From an uncultured Oscillospiraceae bacterium (GTDB lineage Bacteria > Bacillota > Clostridia > Oscillospirales > Acutalibacteraceae), in the NCBI GenBank assembly GCA_959601025.1, contig CAUGOD010000044.1, positions 1 through 21,018 on the forward strand: DNA of 21,018 bases, read 5' to 3'. The notes under the pieces were generated by a model. That model worked only from the letters and a program-made list of their open reading frames with translations. It had not been told where the DNA came from and did no database searches. Positions 6,457 through 12,734 of this stretch are shown piece by piece (position 1 is the stretch's first letter; every line of letters begins with the position of its first letter). Position numbers and translations under genes: made by a program.

Positions 6457-6554
6457 CGCCCCGGAAAAACAGGTCGCGAAAGCGCCGCATCCGGCTGCCG
6501 GCGTGGAATCCGCCTGTTCCCGCCGGATAATTCGTGCCATCCCGCGAGTTTTTC

Positions 6555-6583
6555 TTGACGAAACCCGCTTCATCGTATACAAT
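6555..6583 (+). promoter_or_regulatory. Strong plus-strand promoter with no matching gene
   Basis: TTGACG (6555-6560), a 17-nt spacer and TACAAT (6578-6583), five of six matches in each box. Transcription would start near 6590 and run towards the 3' end of folE, which is on the opposite strand. No plus-strand gene follows before rny at 7850. The product could be a small or antisense RNA. Confidence 0.6.
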
Positions 6584-6652
6584 CCTGTCTGGATAGAGGT
6601 AAGGGAAATCTCCGGCTAAACTATCTGTGGACGCGTCGTTCGTGAAAACACG

Positions 6653-6687
6653 GGCGGCGCGTTTGCCATTCCTCTCAAAACGCCGCC
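6653..6687 (-). terminator. Probable folE terminator
   Basis: GGCGGCG (6653-6659) pairs with CGCCGCC (6681-6687), extended by TTT/AAA across a 2-nt bulge. It lies 17 nt past the folE stop. The minus-strand tail reads CCGTGTTTTCACG, a weak U-tract, so efficiency is uncertain. Confidence 0.45.
6672..6686. repeat. 15-bp direct repeat flanking folE, copy 1
   Basis: CTCTCAAAACGCCGC occurs here, inside the folE terminator hairpin, and again at 7353-7367 in the folE leader. Both copies are in the same orientation, so the gene sits between them. Confidence 0.4.
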
Positions 6688-6704
6688 GAAAAAGGCGAAG
6701 AGGC

Positions 6705-7265
6705 TCAGCGCCCCGTCAGCAGCGCGAGGGTCTCAGCACGGGTACGGGCGTCCGCCTTCATCCGTCCGCGCAGGGCGGAGGTCTGGGTACGCGCCCCTGC
6801 GGCCCGCGCGCCCCGCATCGTCATGCAGAGATGCTCCGCCTCCACGATAACGGCCACCCCCTGCGGATTAAGCTCCGCCTCCAGGAAATCCGCCAGCTGG
6901 GCGGTCAGCCGTTCCTGCAGCTGGGGACGGCGGGCGAAGGAATTCACAATCCGTGCCAGCTTGGACAGGCCGATCACCCGGCCTTCCCGAGGAATATAGG
7001 CGATGTGCGCCACCCCGATAAAGGGCACGAGATGGTGCTCGCACATGGAATACAACGGAATATCCCGCACCGTCACCATCTCGTCGTGCTGATCCTCATT
7101 AAAAACCTTTAAATGCCGGCGAGGATCCTCTTCCAGCCCGGCAAACACCTCTTCATACATATCCGCTACCCGGCGGGGGGTCTCCAGCAGACCCTCCCGA
7201 TTCGGATCCTCCCCGATTGCCTCCAAAATCTCTCGGACAGCCGCTTCAATTCGCTTTTTATCCAT
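6705..7265 (-). CDS. folE: GTP cyclohydrolase I
   Basis: Converts GTP to 7,8-dihydroneopterin triphosphate, the first step of tetrahydrofolate synthesis and also a source of precursor for queuosine and biopterin. The 186-aa protein carries the zinc ligands Cys75 and His78 in MCEHH, with catalytic His77, and Cys147 in HLCMTMRG. These correspond to E. coli Cys110, His113, His112 and Cys181. The conserved T-x-T-x-A-x-RG segment is at 160-168. Start at 7265: the protein then begins MDKKRIEAAV as family members do, with an AAGGATGG element 10 nt upstream. An in-frame ATG at 7328 would add 21 unlike residues and lacks a good RBS. No other folate or queuosine gene is in the window. It has its own strong promoter and a leader of about 160 nt. 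Confidence 0.95.
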   Translation of the reverse strand: MDKKRIEAAVREILEAIGEDPNREGLLETPRRVADMYEEVFAGLEEDPRRHLKVFNEDQHDEMVTVRDIPLYSMCEHHLVPFIGVAHIAYIPREGRVIGLSKLARIVNSFARRPQLQERLTAQLADFLEAELNPQGVAVIVEAEHLCMTMRGARAAGARTQTSALRGRMKADARTRAETLALLTGR

Positions 7266-7352
7266 AATGATGAATCCATCCTTTCCTCTCCATCTCGAGC
7301 CTTGTCCTCCGCAAACATGAAAATGCACCGTACACGGCGCCGTCCTGAAGCT

Positions 7353-7367
7353 CTCTCAAAACGCCGC
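7353..7367. repeat. 15-bp direct repeat flanking folE, copy 2
   Basis: Second copy of CTCTCAAAACGCCGC, here in the transcribed folE leader. In that RNA it sits in the loop and arm of a GAAGC/GCTTC hairpin. Confidence 0.4.
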
Positions 7368-7430
7368 TTCCAAAATTTTCACTGCCAAACCTGCGCCGAC
7401 GACGGCCAGAATTTGTATATATGTTCTCTG

Positions 7431-7459
7431 ATTATAATCCCGACAACCTGCCCCGTCAA
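7431..7459 (-). promoter_or_regulatory. Sigma-A promoter for folE
   Basis: On the minus strand, TTGACG (7459-7454), a 17-nt spacer and a perfect TATAAT (7436-7431). Transcription should start near 7424, giving an untranslated leader of about 160 nt before folE. Confidence 0.85.
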
Positions 7460-7485
7460 GCAAAATGGCCCGTCAGAAGCCGATT

Positions 7486-7533
7486 GGCAGCGAGTCCCTT
7501 TGGCGGTGTCGTCTGACAGGCTTTGGGACTGCC
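7486..7533. repeat. Nested inverted repeat between divergent promoters
   Basis: GGCA (7486-7489) pairs with TGCC (7530-7533), GTCCC (7494-7498) with GGGAC (7525-7529), and TGTC (7507-7510) with GACA (7515-7518). This gives a three-part stem-loop of 48 nt. It lies upstream of both promoter -35 boxes, so it is outside both predicted transcripts. It may be a DNA site, a small RNA or chance. Confidence 0.3.
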
Positions 7534-7599
7534 GGGAAAAATATTGTCGATTCTGCACAGTTTTCCACCAACCCCCAGAGGAAATACGGATTTTTACAC

Positions 7600-7627
7600 T
7601 TGACAGGAAACCGGCGAAAGATATAAA
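7600..7627 (+). promoter_or_regulatory. rny: Sigma-A promoter for rny
   Basis: TTGACA (7600-7605) is a perfect -35, followed by a 16-nt spacer and TATAAA (7622-7627) within TATAAAAT. Transcription would start near 7635, leaving about 215 nt of leader. Confidence 0.8.
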
Positions 7628-7669
7628 ATATGTTTTAGGTTTTTATCCCAAAGCCTTGTTATGCCTCGT

Positions 7670-7729
7670 CTCCGACGGCGTTTCGTCGCCGGAGATTCCG
7701 GTCCGGCCGCGGCAGGTGGCGCTGCCGCG
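7670..7729 (+). promoter_or_regulatory. Two GC-rich hairpins in the rny leader
   Basis: Hairpin 1 pairs CTCC and GGCG (7670-7673, 7677-7680) with CGCC and GGAG (7687-7690, 7691-7694). Hairpin 2 pairs CGCGGCAG (7708-7715) with CTGCCGCG (7722-7729) around a 6-nt loop. Neither has a U-tract, so they are not terminators. They could affect transcript stability or feedback by the encoded RNase; that is inference. Confidence 0.45.
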
Positions 7730-7849
7730 CGGGAGAAAGCCGTTCGGGGATTTCCAGCCCGAGAAATTGACCGGGGAAGTTTCCCCTCTTAATACCACGA
7801 GCAATTGAGTACATTGAAAAAAGAAAATCAAGGAGGTGTAGCAGTTAAC

Positions 7850-9418
7850 GTGCCTGACATCGTATTTTACATTCTGTTCTGCGTAGCGGGCCTGGTGGTC
7901 GGCGGCGTGGTCGCCGGTCTCCTTGCCTTTAAAGCGGGTATATCTCATCGAATGAAAACGGCGGAAGCCGCCATCGGATCGGCTGAGGCAGAAGCCGAGC
8001 GAATCAAGAGCAATGCCAAAAGCGCAGCGGAATCCACGAAAAAGGACATTCTGCTGGAAGCCAACAAAGAGGCCCAGCGTCAGCGGGCGGACGCCGAGCG
8101 CGAACTGAAGGAACGCCGTTCCGACATCCAGCGGCAGGAGCGCCGCGTCCAGCAGAAGGAAGAGAATCTCGATCGAAAAATCGAAAACTGCGAAAAGAAA
8201 GAAGAAGCCATCGCCGCCAAGCAGAAAAAAATCGACGCTACCCTGGAGGATGTGGAAAACCTCAAAAAGGGGCAGTTCGAAATGCTGGAGCGGATTTCGG
8301 GCTTCACCGCCGAACAGGCGAAGGAATACCTGCTCGGCAACCTGGAGAGCGAGCTCACCCATGAGAAGGCCCTGAAGATCAACGAGATCGAAGCCCAGCT
8401 CAAGGAAGATGCCGACCAGCGCGCACGCAACCTGATTTCCCATGCAATCCAGCGCTGCGCCGCCGACCAGGTGGCGGAAACCACCGTTTCGGTGGTGCCG
8501 CTGCCCAACGACGAAATGAAGGGCCGCATCATCGGCCGTGAGGGCCGCAACATACGCGCGATCGAAACCCTCACTGGCGTGGATCTCATCATCGACGACA
8601 CGCCCGAAGCGATTACCCTTTCCGGTTTCGACCCGGTACGCCGCGAAATTGCCCGCATCGCGCTGGAACGCCTGATCTCAGACGGCCGGATTCATCCCGC
8701 CCGCATTGAGGAAATGGTGGAGAAGGCCCGCCGCGAGGTGGAAGCCACCATCAAGCAGGAGGGTGAGCGCGCCGTTCTGGAAACCGGCCTGCACGGTATC
8801 CATCCGGAGATCATGCGACTGCTCGGCCGGCTGCGGTACCGCACCAGCTACGGGCAGAACGTGCTGAATCACTCCATGGAGGTCGCCTTCCTTTCCGGCA
8901 TGATGGCGAGCGAGCTGGGAATCGACCCGGTGGTTGCCCGCCGCGCCGGCCTGCTGCATGACATCGGCAAGGCCGTCGACCACGAGATCGAAGGCTCCCA
9001 TGTGGAGATCGGCGTGGACATCGCCCGGAAGTACAAGGAAAGCGAAGCGGTTATCCATGCGATCCAGGCTCACCACGGCGACGTGGAGGCCAAGACCGTG
9101 GTCGCCTGCCTGGTGCAGGCGGCGGACGCCATTTCCGCCGCTCGTCCGGGCGCGCGCCGCGAAAACCTGGAGAACTACATCAAGCGTCTGGAAAAGCTTG
9201 AGGAAATCGCCAACGAGTTCACCGGTGTGGAACGCTCCTTCGCCATTCAGGCGGGCCGCGAGGTTCGTATTATCGTCCGTCCCGAAATGGTGAACGACGA
9301 CCAGATGGTCCTGCTGGCCCGGGACATCGCCAAAAAGATCGAGGCCAACCTTGATTATCCCGGCCAGATCAAGGTCAACCTGATCCGTGAAAATCGCGCC
9401 ATCGATTTTGCGAAATAG
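7850..9418 (+). CDS. rny: Ribonuclease Y
   Basis: Membrane-anchored endoribonuclease that starts bulk mRNA decay in Firmicutes. The 522-aa product (Bacillus RNase Y is 520) has an N-terminal membrane helix (about 5-29) and a long charged coiled coil (about 35-205). A KH RNA-binding domain follows, with GRIIGREGRN at 225-234. The HD domain shows NHSMEVA (His341), LLHDIGK (His370, Asp371, the catalytic HD pair), AHHGD (408-411) and AADAISAARPGAR with Asp426. The start is taken as GTG at 7850, which makes the helix begin at residue 4-5 as in relatives. AGGAGGTG lies 11 nt upstream, slightly far. In-frame TTG codons at 7805 and 7814 lie before that RBS and would add 12-15 hydrophilic residues. 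Followed by a strong terminator and by ymdB. Confidence 0.96.
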   Translation: MPDIVFYILFCVAGLVVGGVVAGLLAFKAGISHRMKTAEAAIGSAEAEAERIKSNAKSAAESTKKDILLEANKEAQRQRADAERELKERRSDIQRQERRVQQKEENLDRKIENCEKKEEAIAAKQKKIDATLEDVENLKKGQFEMLERISGFTAEQAKEYLLGNLESELTHEKALKINEIEAQLKEDADQRARNLISHAIQRCAADQVAETTVSVVPLPNDEMKGRIIGREGRNIRAIETLTGVDLIIDDTPEAITLSGFDPVRREIARIALERLISDGRIHPARIEEMVEKARREVEATIKQEGERAVLETGLHGIHPEIMRLLGRLRYRTSYGQNVLNHSMEVAFLSGMMASELGIDPVVARRAGLLHDIGKAVDHEIEGSHVEIGVDIARKYKESEAVIHAIQAHHGDVEAKTVVACLVQAADAISAARPGARRENLENYIKRLEKLEEIANEFTGVERSFAIQAGREVRIIVRPEMVNDDQMVLLARDIAKKIEANLDYPGQIKVNLIRENRAIDFAK

Positions 9419-9434
9419 TCTGGAACAGCCTGCG

Positions 9435-9467
9435 AAAGCGGAACGACAGCCGTCGTTCCGCTTTTTT
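9435..9467 (+). terminator. Intrinsic terminator of rny
   Basis: AAAGCGGAACGAC (9435-9447) and GTCGTTCCGCTTT (9452-9464) form a perfect 13-bp stem with an AGCC loop, continuing into a six-T run, 16 nt after the rny stop. Confidence 0.92.
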
Positions 9468-9530
9468 GCATGTTCGGCCCGGCCTCACTTTTCGCCTTCC
9501 CCGCATATTCCCGGGACGGCGGATCATGCT

Positions 9531-9565
9531 AAGGAGGTCTTTTCCATTCCGGATACCTCCTTTTT
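9531..9565 (+). terminator. Second terminator-like hairpin between rny and ymdB
   Basis: AAGGAGGT (9531-9538) pairs with ACCTCCTT (9555-9562) over a 16-nt loop, followed by TTT. The first arm equals a Shine-Dalgarno, but no start codon follows it. It may be a backup terminator or a remnant of a lost gene. Confidence 0.45.
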
Positions 9566-9586
9566 CCATTGTTCATTTTCTTATGG

Positions 9587-9615
9587 TTGATTTTCTGTTG
9601 CTTTGATGATAAAAT
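9587..9615 (+). promoter_or_regulatory. Sigma-A promoter for ymdB
   Basis: TTGATT (9587-9592), 17-nt spacer, TAAAAT (9610-9615) with TGA just upstream giving an extended -10. Start expected near 9622. Confidence 0.75.
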
Positions 9616-9751
9616 AAAAACGGTGTGCGACTGACTGCGATTCAATCGCAGAGGAAGCTCTGTACTGCCTTTCTCCGCAGCGGCAGGGATCGGTTTTCTG
9701 GGAGAGAGGATTCCTGACGGCTGTAAAAGAACTGGGAGAGTAGGGAACACT

Positions 9752-10522
9752 ATGCATATTCTTTGCGTCGGCGATGTGGTAGGCAGCGCAGGCTGCGCCC
9801 ATCTCCGCCGTGTCCTTCCCGGCGTCAAGCGCCATTACGGCGTGGACGTCTGCATTGTCAATGGGGAGAACGCCGCGGACGGCAACGGTCTGACCCCGGC
9901 CGCCGCCGGTCACCTTTTCGACAGCGGCGCGGACGTGATCACCGGCGGAAACCATATCTTCCGCCGACGGGAACTGTACGAAACGCTGGAGGAAAACCCG
10001 GCCCTTCTCCGGCCGGCGAATTATCCCGCTTCCGCCCCCGGCCGCGGGCTGTATATGTTGGACCGGGGTCGGTATCAGCTGGCGGTAATCAGCCTGATGG
10101 GGCTGGTATACATGGAGCCGCTTGCCTGTCCCTTCGACACGCTTGACGCCTTGCTGAAGGAGGCGGGGAATCCCCGCTTCTGTATTGTGGACTTCCATGC
10201 GGAGGCCACGGCGGAGAAAAAGGCGCTCGCCTATTATGCCGACGGCCGTATCTCGGCGCTGGTCGGCACCCATACCCATGTCCAGACCGCCGACGAGCAG
10301 ATTCTGCCGGAGGGTACGGGCTTTCTTACCGACGTGGGGATGACCGGCCCGATCCATTCGGTGTTGGGGATACGGCCGGAACAGTCAATTGCCAAGATGC
10401 ACGGCAAGCTACCCGTTCGTTTCAGCACGGCGGACGGCCCCTGCCGGATGAACGCCGTACTGCTCACGCTGGACGACGCGACCGGAAAAACAGTCGCCGT
10501 CGAACGGCTGAATGTCGACTGA
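9752..10522 (+). CDS. ymdB: YmdB-family metallophosphoesterase (TIGR00282)
   Basis: A 256-aa calcineurin-like phosphoesterase. The Bacillus homologue hydrolyses 2',3'-cyclic nucleotides and affects motility and biofilm decisions. Metal-binding and catalytic residues are Asp8 (GDVVG), Glu39/Asn40 (NGENA), Asn67/His68 (GGNH), His149 (DFHAE), and His174/His176 (GTHTHVQT), followed by LTDVGMTGP at 192-200. All family-invariant positions are present. The ATG at 9752 has AGGG about 7 nt upstream. The rny-ymdB order is conserved across Firmicutes and fits a shared role in RNA turnover. Here a terminator and a separate promoter divide the two genes, so they can be expressed independently. Confidence 0.93.
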   Translation: MHILCVGDVVGSAGCAHLRRVLPGVKRHYGVDVCIVNGENAADGNGLTPAAAGHLFDSGADVITGGNHIFRRRELYETLEENPALLRPANYPASAPGRGLYMLDRGRYQLAVISLMGLVYMEPLACPFDTLDALLKEAGNPRFCIVDFHAEATAEKKALAYYADGRISALVGTHTHVQTADEQILPEGTGFLTDVGMTGPIHSVLGIRPEQSIAKMHGKLPVRFSTADGPCRMNAVLLTLDDATGKTVAVERLNVD

Positions 10523-10614
10523 AAAATACCGCCGCATTTCATCATAAATAACCTACGAAGATATTTTGCCATTACGATCAACGCTGGTGAGAAAAACGAT
10601 GGCGACGCGAAGCG

Positions 10615-10649
10615 ACGGCGGCCGGGTCAATTGCCCGGCAACCGTTTTT
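10615..10649 (+). terminator. Intrinsic terminator after ymdB
   Basis: GCCGGG (10621-10626) pairs with CCCGGC (10634-10639), extended by ACGG (10615-10618) with CCGT (10642-10645) across a small internal loop, then a five-T run. Confidence 0.8.
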
Positions 10650-10653
10650 CCAT

Positions 10654-10696
10654 GAATCCAGCTATCCGGATTTCCTGCATTCCGTTTGCTGGATTC
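10654..10696 (+). repeat. 9-bp inverted repeat in the leader of the lipoprotein gene
   Basis: GAATCCAGC (10654-10662) and GCTGGATTC (10688-10696) are perfect complements with a 25-nt spacer that itself contains the palindrome ATCCGGAT. It ends 14 nt before the GGAAGGAG of the next gene. I see no convincing promoter between the ymdB terminator and that gene, so this may be an operator or leader structure. Confidence 0.4.
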
Positions 10697-10721
10697 CCTG
10701 TGATCGGGAAGGAGAGTCTGC

Positions 10722-12227
10722 TTGAAACGCATGAAACGACCGGGCACCCTTGCCGCTTTGCTGCTTCTGACCTCCGCTGCCCTTTTGGCGGGCTGTTCCA
10801 CCCTGCCCAAAAGCTATTACGAGCATTCCGAACCGGAATCGATCCCGTCCTCCGGCGCTTCGGAACCGGAAACGCCGGAAACAAAGGACTTCGCCCTTTG
10901 CTATAGCAGCGGGGATTCCCTGAATCCCTTTGCCGCCCGCACCCGCAGCAATCTGGAGCTTGCGCCCCTGCTCTATCAGGGACTGACCGCCCTGGATGCA
11001 GAATGGACGCCTCAGCCCGCGCTGGCCTCCTCGGTTTCGGTCTCGGGGAACACGGTGACAGCCGCGATCCGGGAGGACGCGGTTTTTTCGGACGGTTCAG
11101 CCGTCACAGCGGCGGACGCGGCCGCTTCTTTTCAGCTGGCAAAAGCGTCAGACAATTATAAGGTGCTTTTGAAAAATGTGGAAAGCGCGGCGGCTGGGAA
11201 CGGAACGGTTACTTTTACCCTCTCGTCTCCCGACCCGAACGCCGCGGCCTGTCTCTCCTTCCCCGTTATTAAAAGCGGGACGGCGGATTCCCCGGTAGGC
11301 AGCGGCCCATATGTATACAAAACGGGCGACGAACCCTTTTTGGAAGCCAACCCACATACCGATTCCCCCTCGCTTCCGGTGATCCGACTCAAGGATTATC
11401 CAAACGGCGACGCCACTATCCGCGGGCTGGAAAGCGGTGCGATCAGCTTTTATTTCGACGACCTTTCCAGCGGGGACATTCCGCGCACCTCCAGCGCGAA
11501 CATCAACGTCCCGTTGAACACGCTGGTATTCCTGGGGATCAACAGCGGGAAGGCCGGTTTGTCCTCCCCCACGGTACGAGGCGCGCTTTCCACGGCGATC
11601 AGCCGGACCGATCTCGCCTCCAACGCGTTTGCTGGACGGGCGCAGCCGGCCGTCGCCCCCTTCAGCAAGCAATGGAACGTCGCTGTCGAATTGAAGGGAT
11701 TTGACGCAAACGAAAATATTGCGGTAGCGGTTGCACAATTGGAACAGGCAGGTTATAATAATACGGATGGAAATCCGCTTTCCGTGGAGCTTCTGGTCAG
11801 CGAAGGCAACAGCTTCCGCGCCGCGGCGGCGGAGCTTCTCCAGCAGCAGCTTGCTAAAGCGGGCGTGTCGGTTACGGTCGTCAGCCTCCCCTTCGAGGAG
11901 TACGGCGAACGGCTGAAATCCGGCGATTTCACGCTGTATCTCGGGGAAATCCGCCTGCCCGCCAACATGGCGCTCTGGCCCTTCTTCACCTCCGGCGGAC
12001 CGGCCGCTTACGGAATCAATACCGGCGGAAACGCCGCGGCCGCTTACGGCGAATACCTCGCGGGCGGAAAAACACTGCAGGAATTTATCGACGCTTTTAC
12101 GCAGGACGTTCCCTTCATCCCCCTTTGCTGGCGGGAGGGGCTGGCGGCTTATGACCGCTCCCTCACCGGGGTCGCCCCCACCGCTTTCAACGCGTATTAC
12201 GGGATCGGCGGATGGAGTTTTTCTTAA
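10722..12227 (+). CDS. Substrate-binding lipoprotein of a family-5 (peptide/nickel type) ABC importer
   Basis: A 501-aa exported lipoprotein. The signal peptide ends in the lipobox LLAGC with Cys25 as lipidated residue, followed by a Ser/Pro/Glu-rich linker (about 26-55). The rest fits SBP family 5: an N-terminal YSSGDSLNPF segment, LLYQGLTALD typical of the early domain, and a two-lobed body. Family members carry oligopeptides, nickel, heme or opines; the ligand cannot be assigned. The start is TTG at 10722, with AAGGAG 7 nt upstream; the next ATG at 10731 is too far from that RBS. No permease or ATPase gene is adjacent, so it is an orphan that must pair with components elsewhere or have another role. 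It is somewhat shorter than typical OppA (about 540). Confidence 0.85.
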   Translation: MKRMKRPGTLAALLLLTSAALLAGCSTLPKSYYEHSEPESIPSSGASEPETPETKDFALCYSSGDSLNPFAARTRSNLELAPLLYQGLTALDAEWTPQPALASSVSVSGNTVTAAIREDAVFSDGSAVTAADAAASFQLAKASDNYKVLLKNVESAAAGNGTVTFTLSSPDPNAAACLSFPVIKSGTADSPVGSGPYVYKTGDEPFLEANPHTDSPSLPVIRLKDYPNGDATIRGLESGAISFYFDDLSSGDIPRTSSANINVPLNTLVFLGINSGKAGLSSPTVRGALSTAISRTDLASNAFAGRAQPAVAPFSKQWNVAVELKGFDANENIAVAVAQLEQAGYNNTDGNPLSVELLVSEGNSFRAAAAELLQQQLAKAGVSVTVVSLPFEEYGERLKSGDFTLYLGEIRLPANMALWPFFTSGGPAAYGINTGGNAAAAYGEYLAGGKTLQEFIDAFTQDVPFIPLCWREGLAAYDRSLTGVAPTAFNAYYGIGGWSFS

Positions 12228-12320
12228 AAGCGAAGCAACGGCTTCGCCGGGACGCTTACAGGCCTTTGGTCGACGCGGCATCGCGGCGGCGGCAAAAAAC
12301 CGGAAAGGCAGGTCAATCGT

Positions 12321-12674
12321 ATGATTCAAATCGAAAACCATCTGGGCACCATTGAAATTTCGCAGGAATACTTCGCGTATCTCGTGGGGAACGCGGCTTC
12401 CTCCTGCTACGGTGTGGCGGGCATGGTCAAAAGCGGCGCGAAGCAGGGGCTGCGTTCGCTGATTTCCCGCCGCTCCTATGCGGACGAGGGCATCCGCGTA
12501 CGCAGTGAAAACGATAAGCTGATCGTGGATCTGCATATCTCCGTGATTTATGGGATGAATATATCCGCCATCGCCAAAAGCATTGTAAACAAGGTGCGCT
12601 ACACCGTCGAGGAAGCCACCGGCCTGCAGGTCAAAAAGGTCAATGTTTTTGTGGATGGGATGAAATCCGAATAA
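12321..12674 (+). CDS. yloU: Asp23/Gls24 family envelope-stress protein (YloU)
   Basis: A 117-aa small alpha/beta protein of the Asp23 (DUF322) family: short N-terminal strand IENHLGTIEIS, GVAGM at 31-35, the strand segment LIVDLHISVIYG at 67-78, a helix SAIAKSIVNKVRYTVEEATG (82-101) and the closing KKVNVFVDGM. Family members are cytoplasmic or membrane-associated and linked to cell-envelope stress; no enzymatic activity is known. An AGG-rich element about 8-10 nt upstream of the ATG gives a modest RBS. It stands 60 nt before yloV, an arrangement conserved widely in Firmicutes, and the two are probably cotranscribed. Confidence 0.93.
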   Translation: MIQIENHLGTIEISQEYFAYLVGNAASSCYGVAGMVKSGAKQGLRSLISRRSYADEGIRVRSENDKLIVDLHISVIYGMNISAIAKSIVNKVRYTVEEATGLQVKKVNVFVDGMKSE

Positions 12675-12734
12675 TTCGGTGCGGCCCGACCGGCGGCGCC
12701 GTGCCGCGGTGGAGCACCTTCAAGGGAGTGCTTA

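Larger units (their letters stand above)
7266..7849. other. Divergent control region between folE and rny
   Basis: Long non-coding stretch. From left to right it holds the folE leader (about 7266-7424), the folE promoter (7431-7459, minus), a structured segment (7486-7533), the rny promoter (7600-7627, plus), and the rny leader with two GC-rich hairpins (7670-7694, 7708-7729). I could not match either leader to a riboswitch class I know. In particular the conserved GGAGAGUAG and GCGUUAAGUG pieces of the THF riboswitch are absent from the folE leader. Confidence 0.7.
9419..9751. other. rny-ymdB intergenic region
   Basis: No gene is seen. It contains the rny terminator (9435-9467), a second terminator-like hairpin (9531-9565), the ymdB promoter (9587-9615), and a leader of about 130 nt with a palindrome CTGCGAT/ATCGCAG near 9637-9653. 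Confidence 0.7.

Noticed and set aside
7266..7424. THF riboswitch in the folE leader
   Set aside because: The conserved sequence pieces expected for the class were looked for and not found; only generic GC hairpins are present.
9622..9751. T-box or other known riboswitch in the ymdB leader (GGGAGAGTAGGG near the start codon)
   Set aside because: The GAGAGTAG piece is next to the start codon rather than at the beginning of a stem I, no TGGNACCGCG element is present, and ymdB is not an amino-acid gene.
12230..12247. Hairpin GCGAAGC/GCTTCGC after the lipoprotein stop as a terminator
   Set aside because: No T-run follows, so it is at most an RNA 3' structure; yloU may be read through from the lipoprotein gene.
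11148..12536. 462-codon minus-strand frame across the lipoprotein and yloU genes
   Set aside because: It overlaps two recognisable genes and spans their intergenic gap, with no family resemblance and no RBS.
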